From Candidatus Zhuqueibacterota bacterium (GTDB lineage: Bacteria; Zhuqueibacterota; Zhuqueibacteria; Zhuqueibacterales; Zhuqueibacteraceae), in the NCBI GenBank assembly GCA_013361015.1, contig JABWAN010000344.1:1-6410 (forward strand): a stretch of 6,410 nt of DNA. Reading direction: 5' to 3'. A program made the translations under genes and the position numbers. Of the stretch, positions 1-5,597 are shown piece after piece (position 1 is the first letter of the stretch; each line of letters opens with the position of its first letter). The notes below the pieces were generated by a model. That model worked only from the letters and a program-made list of their open reading frames with translations, did not search any database and was not told where the DNA came from.

Positions 1-248
1 TCGCGGTGCCGCCGTTGGAAAGAGAGGAAGCACTCGCGCTCATTCGCGGCCCGGTGCAGGGTATCTTCAGTTACGAGCAAGACGCCTTGGAAAAAGTGCT
101 GGCCTATAGCAAGTGCGAGCCGTATCGCATTCAACGATTGTGCGTGAACGTCATCAATCGCATCATCGAAATGAAACGCCGCCGCGTCACCGCCAGTGAT
201 ATCGAGGCCGTGCAAGCGGAAATCTTTCAACACGAGACGCGAGTATAA
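1..248 (+). CDS. AAA/STAND-type ATPase, C-terminal end (5' truncated by window edge)
   Basis: The reading frame is open from the left edge (first full codon at 3), so only about the last 81 residues are visible. A GTG at 6 is internal and is not taken as the start. The text resembles the lid and winged-helix end of bacterial STAND/AAA ATPases: an acidic LEREEALALIRGPV segment (arbitration-loop-like 'L..eea..LI..P'), then YEQDALEKVLAYSKCEPYRI, then QRLCVNVINRI and a final VTASDIEAV helix. In the family this pattern is 'G.PY.lQ.lC..lv....vt..Dv', which follows the Walker A/B module. The nucleotide-binding motifs lie outside the window, so activity cannot be judged. The gene ends with TAA 18 bp before the AraC gene on the same strand, so the two may share a transcript. 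The family call is from pattern memory; the exact subfamily and any effector domain are unknown. Confidence 0.65.
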   Translation, partial: AVPPLEREEALALIRGPVQGIFSYEQDALEKVLAYSKCEPYRIQRLCVNVINRIIEMKRRRVTASDIEAVQAEIFQHETRV

Positions 249-266
249 TGAACCGCGAATAGCAAG

Positions 267-1397
267 ATGCAATTATCTTTCAACATTCTCTCCCTGATTC
301 TTTTGCTGGGTGCAGCCCAGGGTTTCTTTTTGGCGCTTCTCCTCTTTGAAAGAAAGCGGAACCAAACGGCGAATCGGATGCTGGCCTTCCTCGTGTGTTT
401 CTATTCAGTGTATATTGGTGATGTTGCTCTGCTCGTGATGAATTACCATAAGGCTTTTCCTCACTTGATTGGACTGACGGTCGGATTGCCTTTCCTATTT
501 GGCCCGCTGCATTACTTGTATGTTCGGCTGATGATTTCTCCCGGCCGCAGCCTGGAGAAACGAGACTGGCTCCACTTTCTTCCTTATGTGATTTTCAAAA
601 CGTATATGTTGCCTTTTCATTTGTCCAGCGCTGCGGAGAAGCTTCAGTTTCTGCAAAACCTGGCTGTCGCTGGCGAACCGCTCGCTCTCATTTGCTTTGA
701 GTCGGCCATGATTTTGCAAGGCAATATTTATATGATCCTGAGTATGCTTTTATTGAGAAAGCATTCCAGGACGGTCAAAGACTCCTTCTCTTCCATTGAC
801 AAAATCAATCTCACTTGGCTCCGCAACATCACAATTGGCACCTCGTGCATTTGGCTTTTGGTGCTCATCTTTAACATTTTGCCTGCCCTTGGCCTCACCT
901 TAACCGAAAACGCGGACCACTTTATTGCTCCCGCCACCTCGGTTTTTATTTATGTCATGGGATATCTGAGCCTGCGCCAACGGGAAGTCCATATCGAGAA
1001 GTTTGATCTTACCCGCGCTCCGAAGTACCAAAAATCCGGTCTGTCCGCTGAACAGGCGGAGAATTACTTGCACCGCCTCCGGCAGTTCATGGAAACAAAA
1101 AGGGTATATGCCAAAAACGACTTGACCCTGAATGAACTAGCTGAACAAATTGCCATACCGGCGCATCACCTCTCTCAAATCATCAATGACAGGCTGCGGC
1201 AAAATTTCTATGACTTTGTCAACAATTACAGAGTTGAAGAAGCAAAAAGAAGACTGCTTGATCCTGCGTACCAGCATCTTACCATTTTGGCAATCGCTTA
1301 TGAAGTCGGCTTCAGTTCCAAATCCGTCTTCAATGCGGCGTTTAAGAAATATGCCAACATGACGCCCTCCCAGTTTAAGAAGAAGGTCTCAGAATAA
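267..1397 (+). CDS. Membrane-anchored AraC-family transcriptional regulator
   Basis: 376 residues in two parts. Residues 1-236 are hydrophobic with about seven candidate membrane helices (roughly 5-27, 38-58, 66-89, 101-119, 139-163, 187-208, 218-236). A linker of about 45 residues leads to a C-terminal AraC DNA-binding domain. Its first helix-turn-helix is about 286-310 (LTLNELAEQIAI...LSQIIND). The second is about 338-370 (LAIAYEVGFSSKSVFNAAFK, then the family signature MTPSQFKK). Such proteins are thought to sense a signal at the inner membrane and bind DNA without release from it; ligand and targets are unknown here. The start is forced: an in-frame TGA lies at 249-251 and the ATG at 267 is the first start after it. 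No good Shine-Dalgarno is visible, so coupling to the ATPase gene 18 bp upstream is possible. No damage is seen. The downstream outer-membrane-type gene is a plausible target. Confidence 0.9.
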   Translation: MQLSFNILSLILLLGAAQGFFLALLLFERKRNQTANRMLAFLVCFYSVYIGDVALLVMNYHKAFPHLIGLTVGLPFLFGPLHYLYVRLMISPGRSLEKRDWLHFLPYVIFKTYMLPFHLSSAAEKLQFLQNLAVAGEPLALICFESAMILQGNIYMILSMLLLRKHSRTVKDSFSSIDKINLTWLRNITIGTSCIWLLVLIFNILPALGLTLTENADHFIAPATSVFIYVMGYLSLRQREVHIEKFDLTRAPKYQKSGLSAEQAENYLHRLRQFMETKRVYAKNDLTLNELAEQIAIPAHHLSQIINDRLRQNFYDFVNNYRVEEAKRRLLDPAYQHLTILAIAYEVGFSSKSVFNAAFKKYANMTPSQFKKKVSE

Positions 1398-1486
1398 AGG
1401 ATTTGTGCAGCACCCCACCAAGCCAAGCTGCTAAAAAGATGTCCTTCCCGATAAGCTGAGACGATTCGCACGGTTCAAGACATTAT

Positions 1487-1524
1487 ATTTCTCCCGCACG
1501 TTACAATTATCCCCCACGTGCAAA
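1487..1524 (+). promoter_or_regulatory. Candidate operator: 18-bp-period direct repeat upstream of the outer-membrane protein gene
   Basis: TCCCGCACGT (1492-1501) and TCCCCCACGT (1510-1519) match at 9 of 10 positions, 18 bp apart, and the similarity extends weakly on both sides (about 14 of 20 for 1487-1506 against 1505-1524). AraC-family proteins typically bind paired direct half-sites with periods of about two helical turns, and such a regulator is encoded just upstream. TACAAT at 1502-1507 would be an acceptable -10 box but has no good -35 box, as is common at activator-dependent promoters. GCACGT (1496-1501) and ACGTGC (1516-1521) also form a perfect 6-bp inverted repeat. A second inverted pair, TCTTGA (1532-1537) and TCAAGA (1555-1560), lies nearer the gene, with a third TCAAGA at 1475-1480. 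Function is inferred only. Confidence 0.35.
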
Positions 1525-1580
1525 AAGCAAGTCTTGAGGGATAAATCATTTTTTTCAAGAACCAACGACGGGAGATCCAA

Positions 1581-2360
1581 ATGAACCCCCCAAAATTCGT
1601 CAGAAGCGCGCCGGCATTTGTCGTGTTATGCTTCATCGCCATATCGCACGCGCAAGAGCTGCACGTCAATCATGACCTCAAAAGCTGCTCGATCGAGCTT
1701 GATCCTTCCTTAACGCAAGGCCAGTTTCACAAATTCACCCGCGAGGCTGCGCAAGTTTTTACTTTCAAGCTCATGTCGCCCGCAGAGCCGCTCGGCGCAA
1801 AAAAATTTCAGGTCGGCATTGATTACTCGATCACCAAAATCAATGATGCCGATCCGGCCTGGAACAATACATTCTCGCATCCTCACGAAACGCATTATCT
1901 TGGTGATCAGCTTGCCTTTCCCAAGCTTTTCGCCAGAATGGGGATGTCTGATAGAATCGATGTAGGATTCTATTTCACCAAAAATCCAGAGGCGAATTAT
2001 GGTTTCATGGGCGGCGAAATGAAATATGCCCTTTTCATGCAACCGGAAAAGCCCTGGGCAATGGCGGTCCGGACCACTTACGTCACGCTGCTCGGCGTCG
2101 AGGACCTGAACTTCCATCTGTTGGGCGCGGATTTATCGGCGAGCAAAAAGATCGGTAGGTTGACGCCCTATTGCGGGATCGGCGCCAATCTTGCGCGGGC
2201 CATCGAAACGACTTCGAAAGTTAATCTCCATAACGAAACCGTTTTGACACCGCGGGGAATCATTGGCGGCCAGCTCTCCCTCTCCTTCTTTACTGTGACC
2301 GCGGAGATGGATGTCGCGGCGGTTTCCACACTCTCACTCAGAACGGGTTTTAGATTTTAA
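1581..2360 (+). CDS. Secreted, probable outer-membrane beta-barrel protein of unknown function
   Basis: 259 residues. The N terminus is a Sec signal peptide: basic start, hydrophobic core APAFVVLCFIAIS, and a likely cut after SHA (residue 24). The mature protein has alternating polar and hydrophobic stretches suited to beta strands (for example FQVGIDYSI, RIDVGFYF, AMAVRTTYVTLLG, LGADLSASK, GIIGGQLSLSFFTVTAEM) and ends LSLRTGFRF. A C-terminal aromatic residue is the usual signal for BAM-dependent outer-membrane insertion. A segment around residues 36-72 (IELDPSLTQGQFHKF, then SPAEPLG) and another around 93-112 (AWNNTFSHPHETHYLGDQ) look like conserved family motifs, but I cannot name the family. 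GGGAG at 1569-1573 lies seven bases before the ATG and supports this start. It follows the membrane AraC gene after a 183-bp spacer with candidate operator repeats. No ligand or pore type can be given. Confidence 0.75.
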   Translation: MNPPKFVRSAPAFVVLCFIAISHAQELHVNHDLKSCSIELDPSLTQGQFHKFTREAAQVFTFKLMSPAEPLGAKKFQVGIDYSITKINDADPAWNNTFSHPHETHYLGDQLAFPKLFARMGMSDRIDVGFYFTKNPEANYGFMGGEMKYALFMQPEKPWAMAVRTTYVTLLGVEDLNFHLLGADLSASKKIGRLTPYCGIGANLARAIETTSKVNLHNETVLTPRGIIGGQLSLSFFTVTAEMDVAAVSTLSLRTGFRF

Positions 2361-2387
2361 TTCCCTCGACTGACGTACCTGAGCATA

Positions 2388-2444
2388 AGGGAGCATGGAT
2401 TTTTTGTCCACATATGTATCGCGGATAAAAAATACGTGCTCCCT
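2388..2444. repeat. 57-bp imperfect palindrome (22-bp arms) after the outer-membrane protein gene
   Basis: The arms are 2388-2409 (AGGGAGCA...ATTTTTTGTCC) and 2423-2444 (GGATAAAAAAT...TGCTCCCT), with a 13-base loop. Nineteen of 22 positions pair exactly, and two of the three others are G-U wobbles on one strand. It lies between the convergent plus-strand gene and the minus-strand AhpD-like remnant, so it could act as a two-way transcription barrier. However, the A/T runs lie inside the stem and no U-tract follows it, so it is not a standard intrinsic terminator. A non-autonomous mobile palindrome is the alternative. Confidence 0.6.
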
Positions 2445-2459
2445 ATTTCTTGAATTCAG

Positions 2460-2655
2460 CGCGCGCTTGTCCGGCTGATCGTTGTTAGGGACAAGCCACG
2501 CTGCAATCGTCAGATTATTTCACGCGTTGATAGTAGCCACCGCGAGCGTCAAGTCGGATAATTCGTTCTCGCTGAAATCCGGATGACACTTCTCATCGCA
2601 TTAACGGAGGCGATACCGTCGCATAGCGAGAGGCAAGCCACCTTGGCGTTGCTTA
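2460..2655 (-). pseudogene. Carboxymuconolactone decarboxylase/AhpD-like gene remnant (5' lost, in-frame TGA, frameshift)
   Basis: No open frame survives, but the minus strand carries the C-terminal signature of AhpD-like/CMD proteins. From 2585 downward it reads HPDF, then SENELSDLTLAVATINA (ending at 2523), then TGA at 2520-2522, then NNLTIAAWLVP and a DQP-containing tail. The family has 'FSE.ELvdLTlAvaaINaWNRLaI.fR..PG.yqP', so the TGA replaces the near-invariant Trp (TGG to TGA). Upstream, similarity appears to switch frame: an in-frame TAA is met before 2597, while the neighbouring frame gives VACLSLCDGIASV, which may match the family's 'AAL.l.eavTLI'. Family members are about 150 residues, yet only about 60 codons fit between here and the VOC stop, so the part with the redox cysteine pair is missing. 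No stop follows the tail before the palindrome. It probably was the third gene of the GNAT-VOC operon. It makes no functional enzyme. Confidence 0.7.
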
Positions 2656-2985
2656 TCACTGCTTCGAGGCAGAGGAGAAGCAAAGAAACTCAATCGGCGC
2701 GCCGTTGTCGACAATAAAAGCGACCGTCACGCCTGGACTCGGGCCGTTGGGTTGAATCAGAATTTCCTTGCCAGCCAACTCGGCTTCGAGATCGTCGACT
2801 TCGAAGACGACATGCGGCACGGTTTTGACAAGCTCGGGCAGCAGGCAATCCGGATCAAAACGCATCCATTCGACGCCATAGGGGCTTGCTTCGTAACCCG
2901 ACACAAAAAATTTCAGAGGCTCAATGTAACGCTCGCCCTCGCGCGGCGCTCGTGTGGGAATGCCGAGATGATGAAAACGTCTCAT
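2656..2985 (-). CDS. VOC-family (glyoxalase/bleomycin-resistance fold) protein
   Basis: 109 residues, one vicinal-oxygen-chelate domain. It opens with MRRFHHLGIPT (strand 1 with the usual His at 5/6), then EGERYIEPLKFFVSGY, then GVEWMRFDPD with Glu39. The second half has KTVPHVVFEVDDLEAEL with His58, and VAFIVDNGAPIEFLCF with Glu99. This His/Glu/His/Glu layout is that of VOC metal sites, so a divalent-metal enzyme acting on a small molecule, or a binding protein, is likely; the substrate is unknown. The ATG at 2985 is chosen because the HHLGIPT strand begins there and it lies four bases after the stop of the GNAT frame, suggesting translational coupling. A longer frame to 3060 only adds residues from the GNAT overlap. 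It ends in tandem stops, TGA then TAA. It is the only intact gene of its run; since the upstream GNAT is interrupted, its coupled translation may be reduced. Confidence 0.85.
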   Translation of the reverse strand: MRRFHHLGIPTRAPREGERYIEPLKFFVSGYEASPYGVEWMRFDPDCLLPELVKTVPHVVFEVDDLEAELAGKEILIQPNGPSPGVTVAFIVDNGAPIEFLCFSSASKQ

Positions 2986-2989
2986 ATCG

Positions 2990-3823
2990 CTAATAGCTGT
3001 AGTTGCTGCACAAGTACACGCGCTTGAATCCCATCGCGCCAAAATTGTGATAGCCGTCATGATTCATTTCAGCGTCGGGCTTTTCAATATCCGCGACAAA
3101 ACACTTCGCACCGAGCCGCAGGCCATCTTTAATAATCTCACGGCAAAGATGAAAATCAAGTGAAAAATCCTGCGTCATAAATCCGGGCACCGGCGCTTCG
3201 ATGCCCCACCAAGCCATGCCATCTTGATGTATGTACATCGAGCGCGCGGCAACGATTTTTGCATCATCACGCAGCGCGTAATGATGCCAGCCATGGCGCT
3301 CCACCAGCGAAAGGAGAAGTGGCTTGGTCGGCGGCAAATTATACCTCGTGACCAAGAACGTCGCCCACTCTTCCATCGTTACGCGCGAGACTTTCTCGAC
3401 GCGCATGCCCGCCGGCATTTCAGTTTTATCCGTGAGCGGTTCGTTGCCGCGATAGATGCGATCCCAGCCGCTCACCACATGCAGGCCTCGAGCGGCGAAC
3501 CAACCCGTCAATTACGGCGGTTGTGTGTGTGGAATGTGATGAATAAGAAGGCTCTTGATATTCTGAGCATTGAAGAGAGCGAGGATGTTATCCAGATCTT
3601 TTTCAGTGGCAGGATACGCCAGCCCCAAACCCATCACGCGATTGAAAAGTGGAAAAGGAATGGCGGCGCACGTGAGCACCACAACCTCGCCCAGCGTGTG
3701 CTTGCCAAAGCGGAATTGTTGGACCAAGTCAGTGGGAAAAGCTTCCCATTGATCCCACCAAGCATGTAGCTCGGCAAACTCGAGTTGCTTTGCAAAAGTG
3801 GAGGTGCCGTTTTCGGTAAGCAT
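2990..3823 (-). pseudogene. Two-domain GNAT N-acetyltransferase split by an in-frame TAA
   Basis: One continuous frame of 277 sense or stop codons reads as a single GNAT-family protein with TAA at codon 104 (plus-strand 3512-3514). The N-terminal half (103 residues) holds FNRVMGLGLAYPATEKDLDN and ends IPHTQPP. The C-terminal half starts LTGWFAARGLHVVSGWDRIY and ends with a GNAT-type Y-x-NFGAMGFKRVYLCSNYSY. From memory, related proteins have 'fNR.iGLGl..PAte' followed by 'l.PhaqP.el..WlaarGl', so the stop replaces one residue (probably Gln CAA or Glu GAA) of an otherwise unbroken motif. The start at 3823 is chosen over the ATG at 3850 because AAAGGA lies at its usual distance, and the longer version would run into the palindromic repeat. 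Everything after the stop is undamaged, so the mutation is recent, a sequence error, or is read through. A TTG directly after the stop has no ribosome site. Substrate unknown. Confidence 0.8.
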
Positions 3824-3827
3824 GGTT

Positions 3828-3833
3828 TCCTTT
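3828..3833 (-). promoter_or_regulatory. Ribosome binding site deciding the GNAT start
   Basis: AAAGGA on the minus strand lies five bases before the ATG at 3823-3821. It is the best Shine-Dalgarno in this leader and argues against the upstream in-frame ATG at 3850, which has none and overlaps a repeat arm. Confidence 0.6.
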
Positions 3834-3844
3834 CGAAAGTTTGC

Positions 3845-3916
3845 TGTCATTCTGGAAGAATCCTTTTGCGCATGAGCAGTGTGCTCGATATTGAAAAAGA
3901 TTCCTCCGGCATGACA
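3845..3916. repeat. 72-bp REP/MITE-like palindromic element
   Basis: The outer arms are TGTCATTCTGGAAGAATC (3845-3862) and GATTCCTCCGGCATGACA (3899-3916), pairing at 15 of 18 positions. Pairing continues inward through a C/T mismatch and a T4/A4 stretch to give about 23 bp with four mismatches. The centre holds a separate perfect hairpin, GAGCA (3874-3878), loop GTG, TGCTC (3882-3886). The ends, TGTCATTC...GAATC, resemble the 'GTCATTC..GA(A/G)GAATCT' interspersed repeats I know from several bacterial genomes, which are spread as non-autonomous palindromes. It lies in the leader of the GNAT gene, just upstream of its ribosome site, and would fold in the transcript. Confidence 0.65.
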
Positions 3917-3966
3917 ACTTCGCTATTGAACATTTACGTTTTCATTTAACCAAGATAAGCCGCTTG

Positions 3967-3995
3967 TAAATAGTTACCGTCCCGGCGGTATTCAA
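3967..3995 (-). promoter_or_regulatory. Candidate sigma70-type promoter for the GNAT-VOC run
   Basis: On the minus strand TTGAAT (3995-3990) and TATTTA (3972-3967) are separated by 17 bases. The -35 box matches four of six consensus positions and the -10 box is weak (TAT only). Its position upstream of the GNAT gene fits, with a leader of about 135 bases that includes the palindromic repeat. No better pair was seen in 3851-4032. Confidence 0.3.
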
Positions 3996-4032
3996 TTTTT
4001 TACGGGTTGCACCCTTATTCGTTACTTTCGAT

Positions 4033-4107
4033 TCAGTTTGCATTGAGTTCTTTCAACATCTCAGCCGCATTGCTATTCTGCGGATTCAATGTCAGCGATT
4101 TCTTGTA
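4033..4107 (-). pseudogene. TPR-like C-terminal tail, out of frame behind the amidohydrolase
   Basis: A 24-codon stretch ending in TGA (plus-strand 4033-4035) reads YKKSLTLNPQNSN then AAEMLKELNAN. This is the typical last half-repeat and capping helix of tetratricopeptide proteins ('nYkkSLeLnPqNtNAvemLkkL'). It has no start codon and overlaps the last codons of the amidohydrolase in another frame; the frame is closed by a TGA four codons before the Tyr. One extra A in the A5 run (T5 at 4110-4114) would continue the amidohydrolase from VEK into S-YKKSLTLN. So it is either a tail lost by frameshift or the scar of a recombination with the 3' end of a TPR gene. Confidence 0.5.
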
Positions 4108-5567
4108 GCTTTTTCAACGTTCGCCAGCATTTCTTGCAGTGCAGTTTTGGGGAAAAACTTTCCGTTGACCACAACGGCAGCAATGCTTTGTGTATTGCCG
4201 ATATCCGTGAGCGGATTGGCTTCGAGCAAGACGAGATCGGCAAGCTTGCCCGTTGCAATTGTGCCGAGCGAATCCAACGTGCCGAGATATTTCGCGGGGT
4301 TGAGCGTGGCGGCTTGCAGCGCTTGCATCGGCGTGAGGCCGGCTTGCACCAGCAACGCCAGTTCGTCGTGCAGGCTGAACCCAGGAAAGCAAAACTCATT
4401 CGTTACATCCGTCCCCGCGAGAATGCCGACGCCGGCGCGGTGCATCGCGCCAACAATCTTCAGCTCTTTTTGATAGACGCGCTTGGCGTTGGCGCGGTCA
4501 TCCTCATTGTTGTTCTTCAAACGCGAGGCAAGGGAAGACTCCCAAAACTCTTTCACGCCGAGCGGCAAATACTTCAGCCGCGGGTCCGCAGTTAAATTGG
4601 CATCAGCAAAATATCCCCAATAGCGCTCGATAGTCAGTGTGGGGCATTGCCAAGTGCCGTTTCGAGCAAAACGCGCAAATAGCTCTTGAGCTTTTTCCTC
4701 GCTATAGGTTTCAACGAGCCGTTTTCTTTGATTGCGGAGAATCGCATCATCCACCTCTTGCAATTGTTCCGGCGAAGCCGCAAGCAGTTCTTTGCTCAAC
4801 TCGGCCTCCCTTGTTGAGCAGGCCAGCAGAATACCCGTGAGATGCTCGATGCTCTTCTGTCCGGCGTCTGAAGCCTCGGCGGCGGTGACGGCATCCGGCA
4901 CGTGGCCGGCAAAGACCATGTTTTGTTTTCCGGCCTCGTCGGCGATGGCGAAATAAGCGTCGCGTGGAAGCAGCGAGTAGACTTTGATGAAGTCCACTCC
5001 GCGACGTTTCAGATCAATCACTGTTTGCCGCGCCTCGGTTGCATTCGTCACAGAGATGGAGCCTTCATTCACCGGCTTGGGCCCGTCCAGTATCGGGCTG
5101 GAAGCAATGAGGCGCGGGCCAAAAAATTTTCCTTGTGCCATGTCATTGCGCCACTGCTTCACATCGTCCAAATTGGGAAATTCGCCGCAATCTTGCAAAC
5201 AATCGGCGGCCATGTCGCGCACGCCGGTGACGCCGTTGGCAATGGCCAGCGGGAAAAAGATTTCGCGTGTTGTCTTTTCGTCCCACGAATGCCAGTGCAT
5301 ATCCCACAAGCCCGGAATCAAAAACTTGCCGGCGGCATCGATCACTTGCGCATCTTGTGGAATTTTGACTCTTCCGGTTTTGCCGAGCGCCGTGATGCGA
5401 TTGCCAGTAATCACTACGGTCATGTTGGGCTGTGGCGGTGAGCCAGTGGCGTCGATGACAGCGACATGAGTGAATGCCATAGCTTGTGAAGCCGCGCGTG
5501 GCCGGGCATGAACGGAAAACGTCGTTGCAAAAACGACGAGCAGTGTAGTCCAAAAAGATTGTTTCAT
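4092..5567 (-). CDS. Secreted metal-dependent amidohydrolase (imidazolonepropionase/prolidase-like)
   Basis: 491 residues with a Sec signal peptide (MKQSFWTTLLVVFATTFSVHA, likely cut near residue 21), so it acts outside the cytoplasm. A small beta domain (about 30-80) comes first, then the amidohydrolase barrel. Metal-site residues are all present: H91 and H93 in GLWDMHWHSWD, K195 in VDFIKVYS (the lysine usually carboxylated to bridge two metals), H222 in FAGHVPD, H242 in SIEHLTG, and D387 in ILAGTDVTNEF. The chain ends with GTIATGKLADLVLLEANPL and VVVNGKFF, the usual return to the beta domain. Relatives cleave cyclic amides or Xaa-Pro/Xaa-Arg dipeptides; substrate cannot be fixed here. Only a weak purine-rich site (GAGAGAG) precedes the ATG. 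It lies 30 bp after the PAP2 gene and is probably co-transcribed. The 3' end overlaps an out-of-frame TPR-like tail, so the present C terminus (LANVEKATRNR) may be secondary. No terminator was recognised downstream. Confidence 0.9.
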   Translation of the reverse strand: MKQSFWTTLLVVFATTFSVHARPRAASQAMAFTHVAVIDATGSPPQPNMTVVITGNRITALGKTGRVKIPQDAQVIDAAGKFLIPGLWDMHWHSWDEKTTREIFFPLAIANGVTGVRDMAADCLQDCGEFPNLDDVKQWRNDMAQGKFFGPRLIASSPILDGPKPVNEGSISVTNATEARQTVIDLKRRGVDFIKVYSLLPRDAYFAIADEAGKQNMVFAGHVPDAVTAAEASDAGQKSIEHLTGILLACSTREAELSKELLAASPEQLQEVDDAILRNQRKRLVETYSEEKAQELFARFARNGTWQCPTLTIERYWGYFADANLTADPRLKYLPLGVKEFWESSLASRLKNNNEDDRANAKRVYQKELKIVGAMHRAGVGILAGTDVTNEFCFPGFSLHDELALLVQAGLTPMQALQAATLNPAKYLGTLDSLGTIATGKLADLVLLEANPLTDIGNTQSIAAVVVNGKFFPKTALQEMLANVEKATRNR

Positions 5568-5597
5568 GAATTTGAATCTCTCTCGTCGAAAATGAGT

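Noticed and set aside
248..262. Four-codon ORF (MNRE) whose ATG overlaps the ATPase stop as TAATG
   Set aside because: Too short to support as a leader peptide; no ribosome site or attenuator-like structure was seen.
1408..1437. GCAGC/GCTGC stem after the AraC gene as a terminator
   Set aside because: Only five base pairs and followed by A's, not T's.
2986..3060. N-terminal extension of the VOC gene up to 3060
   Set aside because: It overlaps the conserved end of the GNAT frame, and the VOC fold starts naturally at the internal Met at 2985.
3824..3850. Longer GNAT start at the ATG at 3850
   Set aside because: It lacks a ribosome site and runs into a repeat arm; the ATG at 3823 has AAAGGA upstream.
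3974..4015. Small hairpins (TACCG/CGGTA followed by a T-rich run; GGGT/ACCC) as a terminator
   Set aside because: The T-run follows the stem only on the plus strand, where no gene ends; on the minus strand A's follow.
4089..5469. Long open frames on the plus strand across the amidohydrolase
   Set aside because: They are shadows of a gene with a full signal peptide and all metal-site motifs; their translations show no family pattern.
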